Position numbers and translations under genes: made by a program. Shown here in pieces: positions 25,301 to 33,815 of a DNA stretch of 46,510 nucleotides; position 1 is the stretch's first letter; every line of letters begins with the position of its first letter. The stretch comes from Bacillota bacterium (lineage in GTDB: Bacteria > Bacillota > Clostridia > Acetivibrionales > Acetivibrionaceae). The DNA lies in contig JAEZUI010000242.1 in the NCBI GenBank assembly GCA_023421115.1, positions 1-46,510 on the forward strand, in the 5' to 3' direction. The notes below the pieces were generated by a model. The model worked only from the letters and a program-made list of their open reading frames with translations, did not search any database and was not told the DNA's origin.

Positions 25301-26783
25301 AGTCATCCATATAGAAGATTACTGTACCAGCGGGTGTTGCTATTGTTTCTACATAAGCATATAATTGTGTCGGAGTTACTGCCATTGTGAAATCACCTGA
25401 TAACTCCACCCACTCTTCTTCCGTAGCCGTAACATTTGCAGAAACGTTTGTAAACGAACTGCTTCCGCTTTGTACGCTGATACGTAGTGTAGTCGGCGTT
25501 TGTCCAGGCGCCATTTTCACCCAGGCAGACAAATGATATTTGTGCCCTTTGTGCATTTTACCCAAAACATCTAAAACTGGACCATTATACTCTGAATAAA
25601 CACTTACCGCGACACTCTTTTCTCCATCTGTTGTATGATTGTCCTCAGTTGTTAATTCAATACTACCATTAGAACCATCTCTAATCACCCAGTTACCAAT
25701 GCCATCTTCGAAGTCAGCCGTAATACCTGTCTGATCGAGATCCTCTTCATTAGGAGTTGTGCCAGGAGTCACATCTATTATTAATACTTCGTCAATGTAT
25801 ATGTCAGCAGTTGAGGTATCCGTCTCAACATAAATGATAAATTCCGTTGTTTGATCTGGTAACTCATATCCTTTTACTTCAAAGGTTGTCCAGTCAGTAG
25901 TAACCGTTTGATTACCCATCATCCAAGGATACTGCTCTCCTAGAGATGATTTCACCTTCGACGCAACATGAACGGAATCACTGCCTGAACCTAATCTAAT
26001 CTTCAACGATACATCGTATATTTTACCCGATTGCATATAGCTTATTAAGTCAAGGCTTGGCGCATGTGATGCTAAAGTCCTATCTGTAAACTTCAAGGAC
26101 TTAGTTCCCTCTGAAGCATAAACATCAGATACTACTGTAGTTCCTGGTCCATCCCATACGGGTTTCCAACCATCTACATCTCCGTCTTCGAAGCTTTGGC
26201 TCAGCACGGTCACAGGTACTACAACAGGCACAACCTCCATAATCAACACTTCATCTATGTAGATATCTGCAGTAGAACTCGTAGTTTCAACATAAATGAT
26301 AAATTCCGTTGTTTGATCTGGTAACTCATATCCTTTTACTTCAAAGGTGGTCCAGTCAGTAGTAACCGTCTGATTACCCATCATCCAAGGATACTGCTCT
26401 CCTAGAGATGAATTCACCTTCGACGCAACGTGAACTGAATCGCTGCCTGAACCTAATCTAATCTTCAACGATACATCGTATATTTTACCCGATTGCATAT
26501 AGCTTTTTAAGTCAAGGCTTGGCGCATGTGATGCTAAAGTCCTATCTGTAAACTTCAAGGACTTAGTTCCCTCTGAAGCATGAATATCAGATACTACTGT
26601 AGTTCCTGGTCCACCCCATACCGGACCCCATCCATCTACATCCCCGTCTTCAAAGCTTTGGTACAACACAACGTTGTCTCCCAGCGTATCCGCAGCTTTT
26701 GCCATCTGTCCGAACTGACCCATCGAAATAATCAAAATAGCTGCGAGTAGAATTGCCATTACTTTTTTGAATCTTTTACGCAT
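22395..26783 (-). CDS. Multidomain SLH-anchored endo-1,4-beta-xylanase (GH10)
   Basis: 1462-residue secreted enzyme that cleaves internal xylan bonds at the cell surface. Order: signal peptide (about 1-30), three CBM22-like modules (about 37-188, 191-342, 352-505), GH10 catalytic domain (about 515-855), CBM9-like module (about 868-1045), a Gly/Ser/Thr linker with GNTGGSG repeats (1048-1085), an unrecognised beta-rich domain (about 1085-1285), and three SLH modules (about 1290-1462). The acid/base Glu is 642 in WDVVNEA, the nucleophile Glu769 in ITELDIT. AGGAGG precedes the ATG. The layout matches SLH xylanases of Thermoanaerobacterium and Clostridium but with a third CBM22. The first two modules are near-identical. 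Monocistronic between a long upstream gap and a strong terminator. Confidence 0.95.
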   Translation of the reverse strand: MRKRFKKVMAILLAAILIISMGQFGQMAKAADTLGDNVVLYQSFEDGDVDGWGPVWGGPGTTVVSDIHASEGTKSLKFTDRTLASHAPSLDLKSYMQSGKIYDVSLKIRLGSGSDSVHVASKVNSSLGEQYPWMMGNQTVTTDWTTFEVKGYELPDQTTEFIIYVETTSSTADIYIDEVLIMEVVPVVVPVTVLSQSFEDGDVDGWKPVWDGPGTTVVSDVYASEGTKSLKFTDRTLASHAPSLDLISYMQSGKIYDVSLKIRLGSGSDSVHVASKVKSSLGEQYPWMMGNQTVTTDWTTFEVKGYELPDQTTEFIIYVETDTSTADIYIDEVLIIDVTPGTTPNEEDLDQTGITADFEDGIGNWVIRDGSNGSIELTTEDNHTTDGEKSVAVSVYSEYNGPVLDVLGKMHKGHKYHLSAWVKMAPGQTPTTLRISVQSGSSSFTNVSANVTATEEEWVELSGDFTMAVTPTQLYAYVETIATPAGTVIFYMDDFEISYIGPAISKPVQTDLTPIKDAYKDDFLIGGAITSAELEGSRLQLLTHHHNVVTAENAMKPDYAYDENREFDFEEENALIAKTEEAGLQMVGHVLVWHSQMPLWLSSVDENTPLDEEVARENLQTHIRTVMENFGDKVISWDVVNEAIRDGLTTTVTTENWETALRESPWYRALGPGYVEESFKIAKEVIKDNDDWKDIKLYYNDYNEDNQQKAAAIYSMVKDINDRYFEEHGELLIDGIGMQSHYNSSTNIENVRLSLEKFSSLGVEISITELDITAGSNSTLSEDQANAQGYLYAQLFKLYKEYADSIARVTFWGLIDSTSWRKEGSPLLFDEYLQAKPAYYAIMDPDKFIAEHPPIEKVIKQADALYGTPLIDGRVDSVWGEVYGMKIDQYQQAWQGATGIAKALWDEENLYLLVQVQDDQLNKSNSNPWEQDSVEIFVDQNNGKTPYYEEGNDGQYRVNFDNLATFNPESIAEGFESATSISGTNYIVEVKIPLTAITPVKNTKIGFDVQINDAKNGSRISAAAWNDATGNGYMDTSVFGELTLINQNDDTGNTGGSGNTGGSGSTGGSGNTGGTGTTVGTGSVDTVTVEATVSKEGKATAKVNETAFAEAIKNVKNGTVKIEVKGTEQAKSVVVNLAVSLIKTASEANIKNIEINTGIANVELPVSLFANSKEDAEIDLQISKVEAADLPEEVRNKVGNNVVFDFNLSVGGEKLSNFGANQKVKVSYPYTLEAGTKPGKVVIYFIDDNGKFEVVKNGRYNNGAVQFKAKHFSKYVAIPVEVSLKDIYEASWATESIEALAAREIVKGVSADSFLPMKEVTRAEFVQMIVQSFDLESEGVVNPFSDVKAGDWYEKAVLTAYELGIVKGKTDGSFGVNEKISRQDMAVITFSALKVADINVGSTSGAIDFVDSANISEYAKEAVSVMQKAGIINGMPGGRFAPIDTANRAQSAVIIYKLLDEL
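25785..26676 (-). repeat. Tandem duplication of a CBM22 module (462-bp period)
   Basis: The DNA for the first two CBM22-like modules repeats with an offset of 462 bases (154 codons). Long stretches are identical or nearly so, for example around 26289-26460 against 25827-25998, while the third module is clearly different. Third-position identity is high, which points to a recent duplication or gene conversion. Confidence 0.9.
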
Positions 26784-27623
26784 TACAGAATGACCTCCTA
26801 AATATGTATTTTACTAACTTTTTAGTACTTCCACTACTGTTTTTGCATGCTAACCCTTAAATCATAGTAACTTGCTTTGTAACTAGACATACATGAAATA
26901 AATGCACGTAAACAATAGAACTTAAATTTTAACCAAAGAATTGATATGTACGTTATGCTCTTATAATATCGGAATAATTTGAAATTTGTATCAAAAACTA
27001 AACTATTATGTCAATATTCACCTCCCTAGTTTCACTATTGAAGTTACAATCCTGACAATTATTTCATGTTGTAGTGCAAAAGCATTTAGAACGGCTAGAC
27101 TGACCTACCTATCTCTTAAACCCATCTGAGAAAATTTTCAAAAATAGTTTTTACATCCCAATATGTAAAGAACATATCAATCTAGTAAAAGTAGTACCGT
27201 TAATAACGTTTTAATAGAGCGATCTTTAATAATAACCCAACATTAAAACCAAAATATTCAGTGTAAATATTGAAAAACACTTTTTAAGAATTTATAGTTG
27301 ATTAGATAGTAGTGAACAAACTCATAAATATATTATCACATATATTGGGCGACTTAGTCAATGGAAACATTCATGTATTTTCTAGTACTTAATTGGATTG
27401 TAACTAAGAAAGCAATCTCGAATACACATTATCCACTATATATTAATTTATCTTTCCTTTTCAATACTTATTTGTAATATTTATAATAAAGATTCTTTAT
27501 ATTCATTCAAACAAAATAAAAAAGCCATGGTTCAAATGCAATTTCTACAGCACTTTTCTCATGACTTTTATCAAAATTTACCCATTTTAAAAAAACTTTT
27601 ATTTGAATTACATAACTATCTAT
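26784..27623. other. 840-base gene-free region upstream of the xylanase
   Basis: No supported gene on either strand. Xylanase-proximal candidates include a minus-strand TTGACA near 27009-27014 followed 16-17 bases on by a poor -10 (GATACA or ATACAA). An RBS-like AGGGAGGTGA at 27020-27030 has no following open frame. A perfect palindrome CGTTAATAACG lies at 27198-27208, about 415 bases before the gene. The region is long enough for substrate-dependent control, but I cannot assign it. Confidence 0.5.
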
Positions 27624-28223
27624 TTAGATCTCTCTTCTACCTTCTAAAGCCTTTGCCAATGTAACTTCATCGGCATACTCCAAATCCCCGCCTACAGGAA
27701 TACCATGAGCAATCCTTGTCGCTTTTACACCTAAAGGCTTTAGCAGCTTTGATATATACATTGCAGTTGCTTCACCCTCAATATTGGGATTTGTAGCAAT
27801 AATAACTTCCTTGATATCCTTATCCTGAAGTCTGAGTAATAGTTCCTTAATCTTAATATCTTCTGGTCCAATACCTTCCATAGGGGATATTGCACCATGC
27901 AAAACATGATAAAGACCTTTGAACTCTTTGATTCTTTCCATAGCTGCAACATCCCTCGCATCTTGGACAACACATATCAAACAATCATCCCTAGAGTTAG
28001 AGCCGCATATCGAACACACTTCACTATCGGTTAAGTTGCCACAAATGCTACAGTATTTCGTCTTTATCTTTGCATCACTTATTGAACTTGCAAGCCTTTC
28101 AACCTTTTCCAATGGCATATTCAAAATATGAAAAGCAAGTCTCTGAGCTGTCTTATGTCCAATTCCAGGGAGCTTTTCAAACTCCTCAATAAGTCTTGCA
28201 ACAGGTGCTGCATAAACACTCAT
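27624..28223 (-). CDS. recR: Recombination mediator protein RecR
   Basis: Works with RecO and RecF to load RecA on gapped DNA. 199 residues: helix-hairpin-helix LPGIGHKTAQRLAFHIL at about 16-32, four-Cys zinc finger CSICGNLTDSEVCSIC at about 57-72, Toprim domain with CVVQDARDVAAMER and a C-terminal Walker-B-like end. AAGGATGG precedes the ATG. It follows ybaB by 17 bases in the conserved dnaX-ybaB-recR cluster. Confidence 0.97.
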   Translation of the reverse strand: MSVYAAPVARLIEEFEKLPGIGHKTAQRLAFHILNMPLEKVERLASSISDAKIKTKYCSICGNLTDSEVCSICGSNSRDDCLICVVQDARDVAAMERIKEFKGLYHVLHGAISPMEGIGPEDIKIKELLLRLQDKDIKEVIIATNPNIEGEATAMYISKLLKPLGVKATRIAHGIPVGGDLEYADEVTLAKALEGRREI

Positions 28224-28240
28224 TATAATCCATCCTTATA

Positions 28241-28585
28241 TTAGAACAGTCCGGGAATACCACCTAAACCGCCTGTTATCTTGTTCATTTCCGAATTGAC
28301 CATATCATCGGCTTTTCTTATAGCTTCGTTAACAGCTGCCACAATTAAGTCCTGGAGCATTTCAACATCATCCGGATCAACAACTTCCGGTTTTATAGTA
28401 ATCTCTTTTATTTCTTTTCTTCCCGATGCAACAACTGTAATTGCACCACCTCCGGCAGACGCTTCCACAGTCTTGTCTTTAAGCTCTTCCTGAAGCTTCT
28501 CCATATCTTTCTGCATCTTTTGTGCCTGCTTCACGAGATTACCCATATTTCCTCCACCGAAACCTGGAAAACCACCTTTTGCCAT
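28241..28585 (-). CDS. ybaB: YbaB/EbfC family nucleoid-associated protein
   Basis: Small DNA-binding protein, 114 residues. It has a Gly-rich, Phe-containing start (AKGGFPGFGGGNMGN), a helix with MQKDMEKLQEELKD, the signature ASAGGGAITVVASGRKEI, and the EVVDPDDVEMLQDLIVAAVNEA segment. AGGAGG precedes the ATG. It is encoded between dnaX and recR, as in most bacteria, and is thought to bind the nucleoid as a dimer. Confidence 0.95.
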   Translation of the reverse strand: MAKGGFPGFGGGNMGNLVKQAQKMQKDMEKLQEELKDKTVEASAGGGAITVVASGRKEIKEITIKPEVVDPDDVEMLQDLIVAAVNEAIRKADDMVNSEMNKITGGLGGIPGLF

Positions 28586-28778
28586 TTATAACTACCTCCT
28601 GTTTTATACTCATTTTAATAAGATTATTACAAAACATCTAAACTTATTATATATTTATTCACAATAATTAAAAACACAATAAATATTATACCTTAATATT
28701 AAGGCAAATTGCCACCCTTTTTTAATATAATAAAAATAAATCTAATAATTTATAAAAATTCGATTAAAGGGATCTAAT

Positions 28779-30434
28779 TTACTCATCAACAATATCTAAA
28801 GGAGCATTGAGTTTCTCGGCAATAGCTTTTGCCTTCTCAATCAATTCGTCATTGCCCCCTTCTTTTTTATTATCAATAATATCTTCGCTGTCAACACATT
28901 TAACCTTTACTTCCCTTCCTAACCTCTTTCCTATATAATTTTCTAAGATTTCCGCATTTTCACTCTTTGATACATTAATTTTAAAATAGCTTTTTTCTGA
29001 AGGAAATACAACACCTACAATTCTGCTGTCAACCTCAACTGCTTTTGTATCTAACAGATAAGAATATAATACCATTCTTCCGTTTTGCTTTAAGTCATTT
29101 AGTACATCATTCCATATTTCCATACCTTTCATGTTACCAGCTATATTTTTTAAATCTACTTTAATTTCTCTACCCGTCTGAGTTTGATCCTTAATAGACG
29201 GCCCATTTTGGACATCCTTCTTTTTATTATCATCATTAAGTATTTTCGCTTCACTAGGACTCGCTTTTATTCCATTTGCCAGCATATCATTAATTTTCTT
29301 TTCAAGAAAATCAATTCTTTCACCTATACCGGCATCACTTGAATCAATCTTATTCTCACAAAGTTTTATAAGTGCTACCTCAAGCAGTACTCTTGCATGG
29401 GTTGACCATTTCATAGTAGCCTCAAGAGAGGAAAGTTCTTTAATAACAGATGTGATCTCTATATTTGAAAGGCCTTTACACTGCCCATTCATCCTTTCTA
29501 TCATCTCTTTAGATGCCTCAATTATTTCCTCTGGATTTCTACTGGTACTGCAAATCAATAAATTCCTATAGTACAAAACCAAATCCGATACAAACTGGGT
29601 AATATTTTTCCCGTCCATAACCAGAACATTAACAAGCTGTAATACCCTATCCACTTCCTTTGCATTAATTGCATCCACTACATCGGCAACAAAGGTGTTG
29701 TTAACTATTCCTACAACCGACAACACGTCTTCATAAGTCAAGTGCTTATTTCCAAGGGAAATGCACTGGTCTAAAATGCTTATAGCATCTCTCAGTGCTC
29801 CATCTGACATCCTCGCTATTAGCTTTAAGCCTTCGGCTTCAATACTTACCTCGCTGTTTTTTGCAATGTATTCAATTCTTTTTACAATACTTTCAACAGG
29901 AATTCTCCTAAAGTCAAACCTTTGACATCTTGACAGTATGGTTGCAGGCAACTTGTGAGGTTCTGTGGTCGCAAGAACAAATACTGCGTGTCCCGGCGGT
30001 TCTTCTAAAGTCTTTAACAGGGCATTGAAGGCACCAGAGGACAACATATGAACCTCATCTATGATATATACTTTGTATCGAGCTTTTGATGGGGTATATA
30101 CCACTTCATCTCTTATCTCCCTGACATTATCTACACTGTTGTTCGAAGCTGCATCTATTTCAATTACATCAAGTAAACTACCATTTAATATCCCCTTGCA
30201 TATCTCACATTCATTACAGGGATCTCCATTTGAAGAATTTTCACAGTTAATCGCCCTAGAAAATATTTTAGCCATAGTAGTCTTACCAGTACCCCTTGTC
30301 CCGCAAAAAAGGTAGGCGTGAGCTACTCTTCCCGATGAAATGCTATTTTTTAGAGTCTTTACAACATGCTCTTGTTCGACAACGTCTTCAAAAACCATCG
30401 GACGCCATTTCCTATAAAGCGCTAAGTAAGACAA
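28779..30434 (-). CDS. dnaX: DNA polymerase III subunit gamma/tau
   Basis: Clamp-loader ATPase of the replisome. 551 residues. Walker A FCGTRGTGKTT near residue 44, the four-Cys zinc module CNECEIC, Walker B IDEVHMLS, and the sensor/Arg-finger region LSRCQRFDFRRI. The C-terminal third (about 370-551) is poorly conserved and Lys/Asn-rich, as usual for tau. The start is TTG at 30434 with GGGGTG seven bases upstream. I saw no well-placed programmed frameshift site. A 193-base gap with no gene separates it from ybaB. Confidence 0.95.
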   Translation of the reverse strand: MSYLALYRKWRPMVFEDVVEQEHVVKTLKNSISSGRVAHAYLFCGTRGTGKTTMAKIFSRAINCENSSNGDPCNECEICKGILNGSLLDVIEIDAASNNSVDNVREIRDEVVYTPSKARYKVYIIDEVHMLSSGAFNALLKTLEEPPGHAVFVLATTEPHKLPATILSRCQRFDFRRIPVESIVKRIEYIAKNSEVSIEAEGLKLIARMSDGALRDAISILDQCISLGNKHLTYEDVLSVVGIVNNTFVADVVDAINAKEVDRVLQLVNVLVMDGKNITQFVSDLVLYYRNLLICSTSRNPEEIIEASKEMIERMNGQCKGLSNIEITSVIKELSSLEATMKWSTHARVLLEVALIKLCENKIDSSDAGIGERIDFLEKKINDMLANGIKASPSEAKILNDDNKKKDVQNGPSIKDQTQTGREIKVDLKNIAGNMKGMEIWNDVLNDLKQNGRMVLYSYLLDTKAVEVDSRIVGVVFPSEKSYFKINVSKSENAEILENYIGKRLGREVKVKCVDSEDIIDNKKEGGNDELIEKAKAIAEKLNAPLDIVDE

Positions 30435-30602
30435 TCCTTTTCACCCCAACTTCCTGCATTTATTACTAATGCGTTTTTAGAAAAATCTTTTGTCAATATT
30501 TATAATGCAAACTCAATGAAATCAATTTTTTGATAAGTAAGTTGCAAAGTTTTAAAACACCTAAGTTACTGATTCATCTATTATATTATATACAAATAAA
30601 TA

Positions 30603-30629
30603 AGCTATTTAAAGAATTTTTAAATAGCT
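30603..30629 (-). terminator. Hairpin downstream of SRP RNA, probable terminator
   Basis: AGCTATTTAAA (30603-30613) and TTTAAATAGCT (30619-30629) form a perfect 11-bp stem with a 5-base loop. On the minus strand it follows the SRP RNA by about 75 bases and is followed by TTATTTATTTG, a loose T-run. The rest of the 270-base gap between SRP RNA and dnaX shows no other feature I can support. Confidence 0.55.
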
Positions 30630-30704
30630 TTGCTGTTTAAGGAATTTGAATAAAAAACATCCCTGAGCCTTAATATATTAAAATGTTTGATTTTAAATTA
30701 AATT

Positions 30705-30972
30705 GGCCGTGCACCTGTCCTTGACAGGTTTCTACAAGCGTTACCTACGCAGTTTGCTCGAATCAGGCATTTCCGCGGCACATGAAAGTGCCCACTTACC
30801 GCTGCTTTCTTCCGAATCTGACGGGGTTCATAGGGTTTCATTGCGCAGGACCCAATTTTCATTACCACTTACATAGGGCAGACCTTACAAAAACAAGCCT
30901 GAGACAGGAATTCAATCCTGCTATAGCGGATTGCAGGTACAGGGCACCGCTACCTCCCCATCTAGCACGACC
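30705..30972 (-). ncRNA. scr: Signal recognition particle RNA, large (Bacillus-type)
   Basis: About 268 nt. The ends pair (GGTCGTGC with GCACGGCC). The 5' Alu-like region has GGGGAGGTAGCGGTGCCCTG, and the conserved S-domain helix 8 has TTCGGAAGAAAGCAGCGG, with the GGAA tetraloop and asymmetric-loop AGCAG bases that bind Ffh. The text closely follows Bacillus subtilis scRNA, including GCAATCCGCTATAGCAGGAT. The location just upstream of dnaX is usual in Firmicutes. The exact ends are taken from the closing helix. Confidence 0.97.
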
Positions 30973-30976
30973 AAAG

Positions 30977-31005
30977 ATTAACTTTAAATAAAGTACCACT
31001 GTTAA
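30977..31005 (-). promoter_or_regulatory. Candidate SRP RNA promoter
   Basis: On the minus strand TTAACA (31000-31005) and GTTAAT (30977-30982) are 17 bases apart, and the expected start falls at the GG of the mature 5' end. The -35 lies in the loop of a hairpin formed by AAGTACC (30991-30997) and GGTACTT (31008-31014). Confidence 0.45.
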
Positions 31006-31019
31006 GGGGTACTTAAGAC

Positions 31020-31048
31020 ATTATACTCAATAATCTCAAATACTGCAA
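31020..31048 (-). promoter_or_regulatory. Second, stronger promoter upstream of SRP RNA
   Basis: TTGCAG (31043-31048) and a perfect TATAAT (31020-31025) lie 17 bases apart on the minus strand. Transcription would start near 31013, at the base of the AAGTACC/GGTACTT hairpin, giving a precursor about 40 nt longer than the mature RNA. It overlaps the far side of the decayed gene. Confidence 0.5.
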
Positions 31049-31077
31049 GACTTTTATTATAATACTTACATGAACTT

Positions 31078-31420
31078 TTATCCAATATATAATTCTTTTC
31101 CAAAAAGCTTCTGCTTGTATACCTCTTCAAGGATTTCTACTTCGGTTGTAGTTTCCGACACAACATACTACCTATTCCCTTTAAACCTGTTGCTTTCAAG
31201 CATTTCAGTTTTTGCAGTATTACTTTCTATAAAGTTAGAATAAAACTTTGTGTATTTATCAAGAATTTTTCTGTCCTTTTCACTGAGCTCGGTTATAAGG
31301 TGCTTTTTAAGCTTATCCAATTCATCACATCCATTCATATTTTCTGCTACATGTATCTTAACAACCTTTTGTGCTAATTTCCTTCAATATATCATGCACA
31401 TAGGCTATTAAACTTAAAAT
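31078..31420 (-). pseudogene. Decayed gene fragment between SRP RNA and recD2
   Basis: Protein-like sequence is scattered over frames. From the minus strand: SLIAYVHDILKEISTK, then a frame change near 31370, then KVVKIHVAENMNGCDELD and KKHLITELSEKDRKILDKYT up to a TAG at 31168-31170. In the same frame beyond the stop come VVSETTTEVEILEEVYKQKLF and, after another frame change, GKELYIG. The 56-codon piece 31168-31338 starts with an ATG but has no ribosome site. The amphipathic, Lys/Glu-rich text looks like a former coding region. No family was recognised, and the call rests on reading across frames, so it is tentative. Confidence 0.4.
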
Positions 31421-31503
31421 TCAATATATAGTTAAAATATGAAGTTTGATTTTATATTATTCAAATACATATTTCTAAATATAACAAAATTGTCCAACCA
31501 GTA

Positions 31504-33714
31504 TTAAATTCCAAAGCATATCCTAATCTTATCTGCCAAGCCTGAATTCCGGTTTGTCTCTCTCTCGTTTCTTATCATTACATCCAAATAATCTTTGTTT
31601 CCTACAAGAATAACAAGACTTCTAGCTCTCGTTACTGCCGTATAGAGCAAATTTCTTGTCATTAGCACCTGGGGCCCTGGGAAAATGGGAACTATAACAA
31701 CAGGAAATTCCGAACCCTGACTTTTGTGTATTGTAACTGCAAAAGCAGGTTCTAACTCGTCTAATATGCTAAATTCATAATCTGCTGTCTTATCATCGTC
31801 AAAAGATATTACTATTTTTTGTTCTTCATAGTCTATTTCTCTAATTATTCCGGTATCACCATTAAAAACACCAGCGCCTTCGGTACATTTACTGTCATCT
31901 TTTTGCCATCTAAGGTTGTAGTTATTCTTTATCTGCATCACCCTATCGCCTTCTCGGAAAATAAAATCTCTAAAAATCTTTTCCTTTTTGGTTTTATCCT
32001 TAGGATTAAGTAATGACTGAAGTTCTGTATTGAGACTTCCAACACCTACAGGCCCCTTCCTTACAGGTGTAAGTATCTGAATTTCTCTTATAGGATCAAA
32101 ACCATAAGTGCAGGGTATCCTCCTTGCACAAAGATCAACAACGGTTTTTACTATATCTTCTGAAGAGTTTCTTGTTACAAAGAAAAAATCCTTGTCCCTA
32201 TTATTTAGTGCAGGCTTTTCTCCATTATTAATCTTATGCGCATTAACAATTATAAGACTTTCTTCTGCCTGCCTGAAAATTTCTCTTAACTTAACGGTCT
32301 TCACCATTCCACTATTGATTAAGTCCTGTAAAACCTTTCCCGGCCCCACTGAAGGAAGTTGGTCCACATCACCCACTAAAATCAATCTTGTCCCCGGTTC
32401 AATCGCTTTAAGCAAATGGTTCATAAGCAGAATATCCACCATTGACATTTCATCAATAATAACAACATCGGCATCTATAGGATTATCCTCATTCCTCCCA
32501 AATACTAAATCTTCTTCCTTTGCTGTATAGCCTATCTCTAAAAGCCTATGAATAGTCTTTGCTTCAAACCCTGTTGCCTCAGTCATCCTTTTTGCTGCTC
32601 TTCCCGTAGGTGCTGCCAGTAAAACGTCATAGCCCTCATTTGTTATTAGGTTGATTATACTTTTAATAATGGTGGTCTTGCCTGTTCCAGGCCCCCCTGT
32701 AATAATGAGCACTCCACTTGTCAAAGCCTCTTTTACTGCATCCTTTTGATTTTGTGCAAGCACAATCCCCTCTCGCTTCTGAACTTCTGATATCTTTTCA
32801 TCAAAGTCGCTTATATCACCTTTAAACTTCATACTTGAAAGTTGTGCAAGTTTTCTGGCAACCCCTGCTTCAGCATTGTAAAACGAGCTCAAATATATTC
32901 TTGAAGAAGTATCCGTTCTCTCAATATATATCGATTTATCCATCAATAGACTGATTAAAGCATCATTAATATTGTCTATGTCAACATCAAGCAATTTTGA
33001 GATGTAATCTTTCAATTTGTCATCTTCCACATAAGCATGCCCATCCATAGCAATATCAGATAAAACATATTTTATACCACAACATATCCTGAATTTTGAT
33101 TTAGGGTCTATGCCAAGAGCTTTAGCAATCCTGTCGGAAGTCTTAAAACTAATTCCAATAGCTTCATCGGACAGTTTGTATGGATTATTTCTTATTTCCT
33201 CGATAGTATCTTTACCATAAATTTGGTATATTTTTGCACAATATGTGGGACTGATACCATATTCCCGAAAAAACATTACTACATTCCGTAATTCTTTCTG
33301 TTCATAAAAAGCTTGTCCTATTCTCAAAGCCTTTTCATGATTTATACCCTTTATTTCGGAAAGTTTTTGGGGATGAAGCTCTATAATTTCCATGGTATCT
33401 TCCCCAAATTTTTTAACAATCTTTTTTGCGCTTGCCGGACCTACTCCTTTTATTAGTCCCGATGCTAGATAAGACTCTATGGCTTCAAGGGTTTTTGGGA
33501 GCATTTTCTCATAGAGTTCAACCTTTAGCTGCCCTCCATAATCAGGATGTATTACCCAATTCCCTGATACCTTGAGCATCTCTCCCACATTTATAAAGGG
33601 CATAAATCCAACAGCAGTTATGGTATCGTTTTCACCTTTAAGTTCACAAACAGTATAACCGTTTATTTCATTGGAAAATATTATATCCTCAATAATTCCT
33701 TCATAAGTTATCAA
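31504..33714 (-). CDS. recD2: RecD2-type ATP-dependent DNA helicase
   Basis: 5'-3' superfamily 1B helicase outside any RecBCD complex. About 736 residues. N-terminal OB-like segment, then helix-hairpin-helix repeats (GLIKGVGPASAKKIVKKFG, EIKGINHEKALRIG), Walker A ITGGPGTGKTTII near residue 347, Walker B VVIIDEMSMVD, and the C-terminal SH3-like and motif V/VI region with TIHKSQGSEFPVV and LYTAVTRARSLVILVGN. The frame opens at GTG 33723, but AAGGTG overlaps it; TTG at 33714, six bases after, is the likelier start. It stands alone, about 100 bases from the next gene. Confidence 0.94.
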   Translation of the reverse strand: MITYEGIIEDIIFSNEINGYTVCELKGENDTITAVGFMPFINVGEMLKVSGNWVIHPDYGGQLKVELYEKMLPKTLEAIESYLASGLIKGVGPASAKKIVKKFGEDTMEIIELHPQKLSEIKGINHEKALRIGQAFYEQKELRNVVMFFREYGISPTYCAKIYQIYGKDTIEEIRNNPYKLSDEAIGISFKTSDRIAKALGIDPKSKFRICCGIKYVLSDIAMDGHAYVEDDKLKDYISKLLDVDIDNINDALISLLMDKSIYIERTDTSSRIYLSSFYNAEAGVARKLAQLSSMKFKGDISDFDEKISEVQKREGIVLAQNQKDAVKEALTSGVLIITGGPGTGKTTIIKSIINLITNEGYDVLLAAPTGRAAKRMTEATGFEAKTIHRLLEIGYTAKEEDLVFGRNEDNPIDADVVIIDEMSMVDILLMNHLLKAIEPGTRLILVGDVDQLPSVGPGKVLQDLINSGMVKTVKLREIFRQAEESLIIVNAHKINNGEKPALNNRDKDFFFVTRNSSEDIVKTVVDLCARRIPCTYGFDPIREIQILTPVRKGPVGVGSLNTELQSLLNPKDKTKKEKIFRDFIFREGDRVMQIKNNYNLRWQKDDSKCTEGAGVFNGDTGIIREIDYEEQKIVISFDDDKTADYEFSILDELEPAFAVTIHKSQGSEFPVVIVPIFPGPQVLMTRNLLYTAVTRARSLVILVGNKDYLDVMIRNERETNRNSGLADKIRICFGI

Positions 33715-33815
33715 TATTAACACCTTATTCTTTGTAAATTAACCTTTTCACACTAAGTATATATCAAATAATTAGTTTTTAAAAGAATAAGGAACTACAT
33801 TTATGTATGGCAATA

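Noticed and set aside
27198..27208. CGTTAATAACG as a catabolite-control (CcpA) site of the xylanase
   Set aside because: It lacks the central CG and the consensus outer bases of cre sites and is over 400 bases from the gene.
28860..28885. A-rich run near the end of dnaX as a programmed frameshift site for gamma/tau
   Set aside because: The six A followed by G is not in the slippery frame and lies too close to the stop to yield a distinct gamma product.
30782..30991. Plus-strand open frame of 69 codons
   Set aside because: It lies antisense to the SRP RNA, whose conserved sequence explains the region; no ribosome site.
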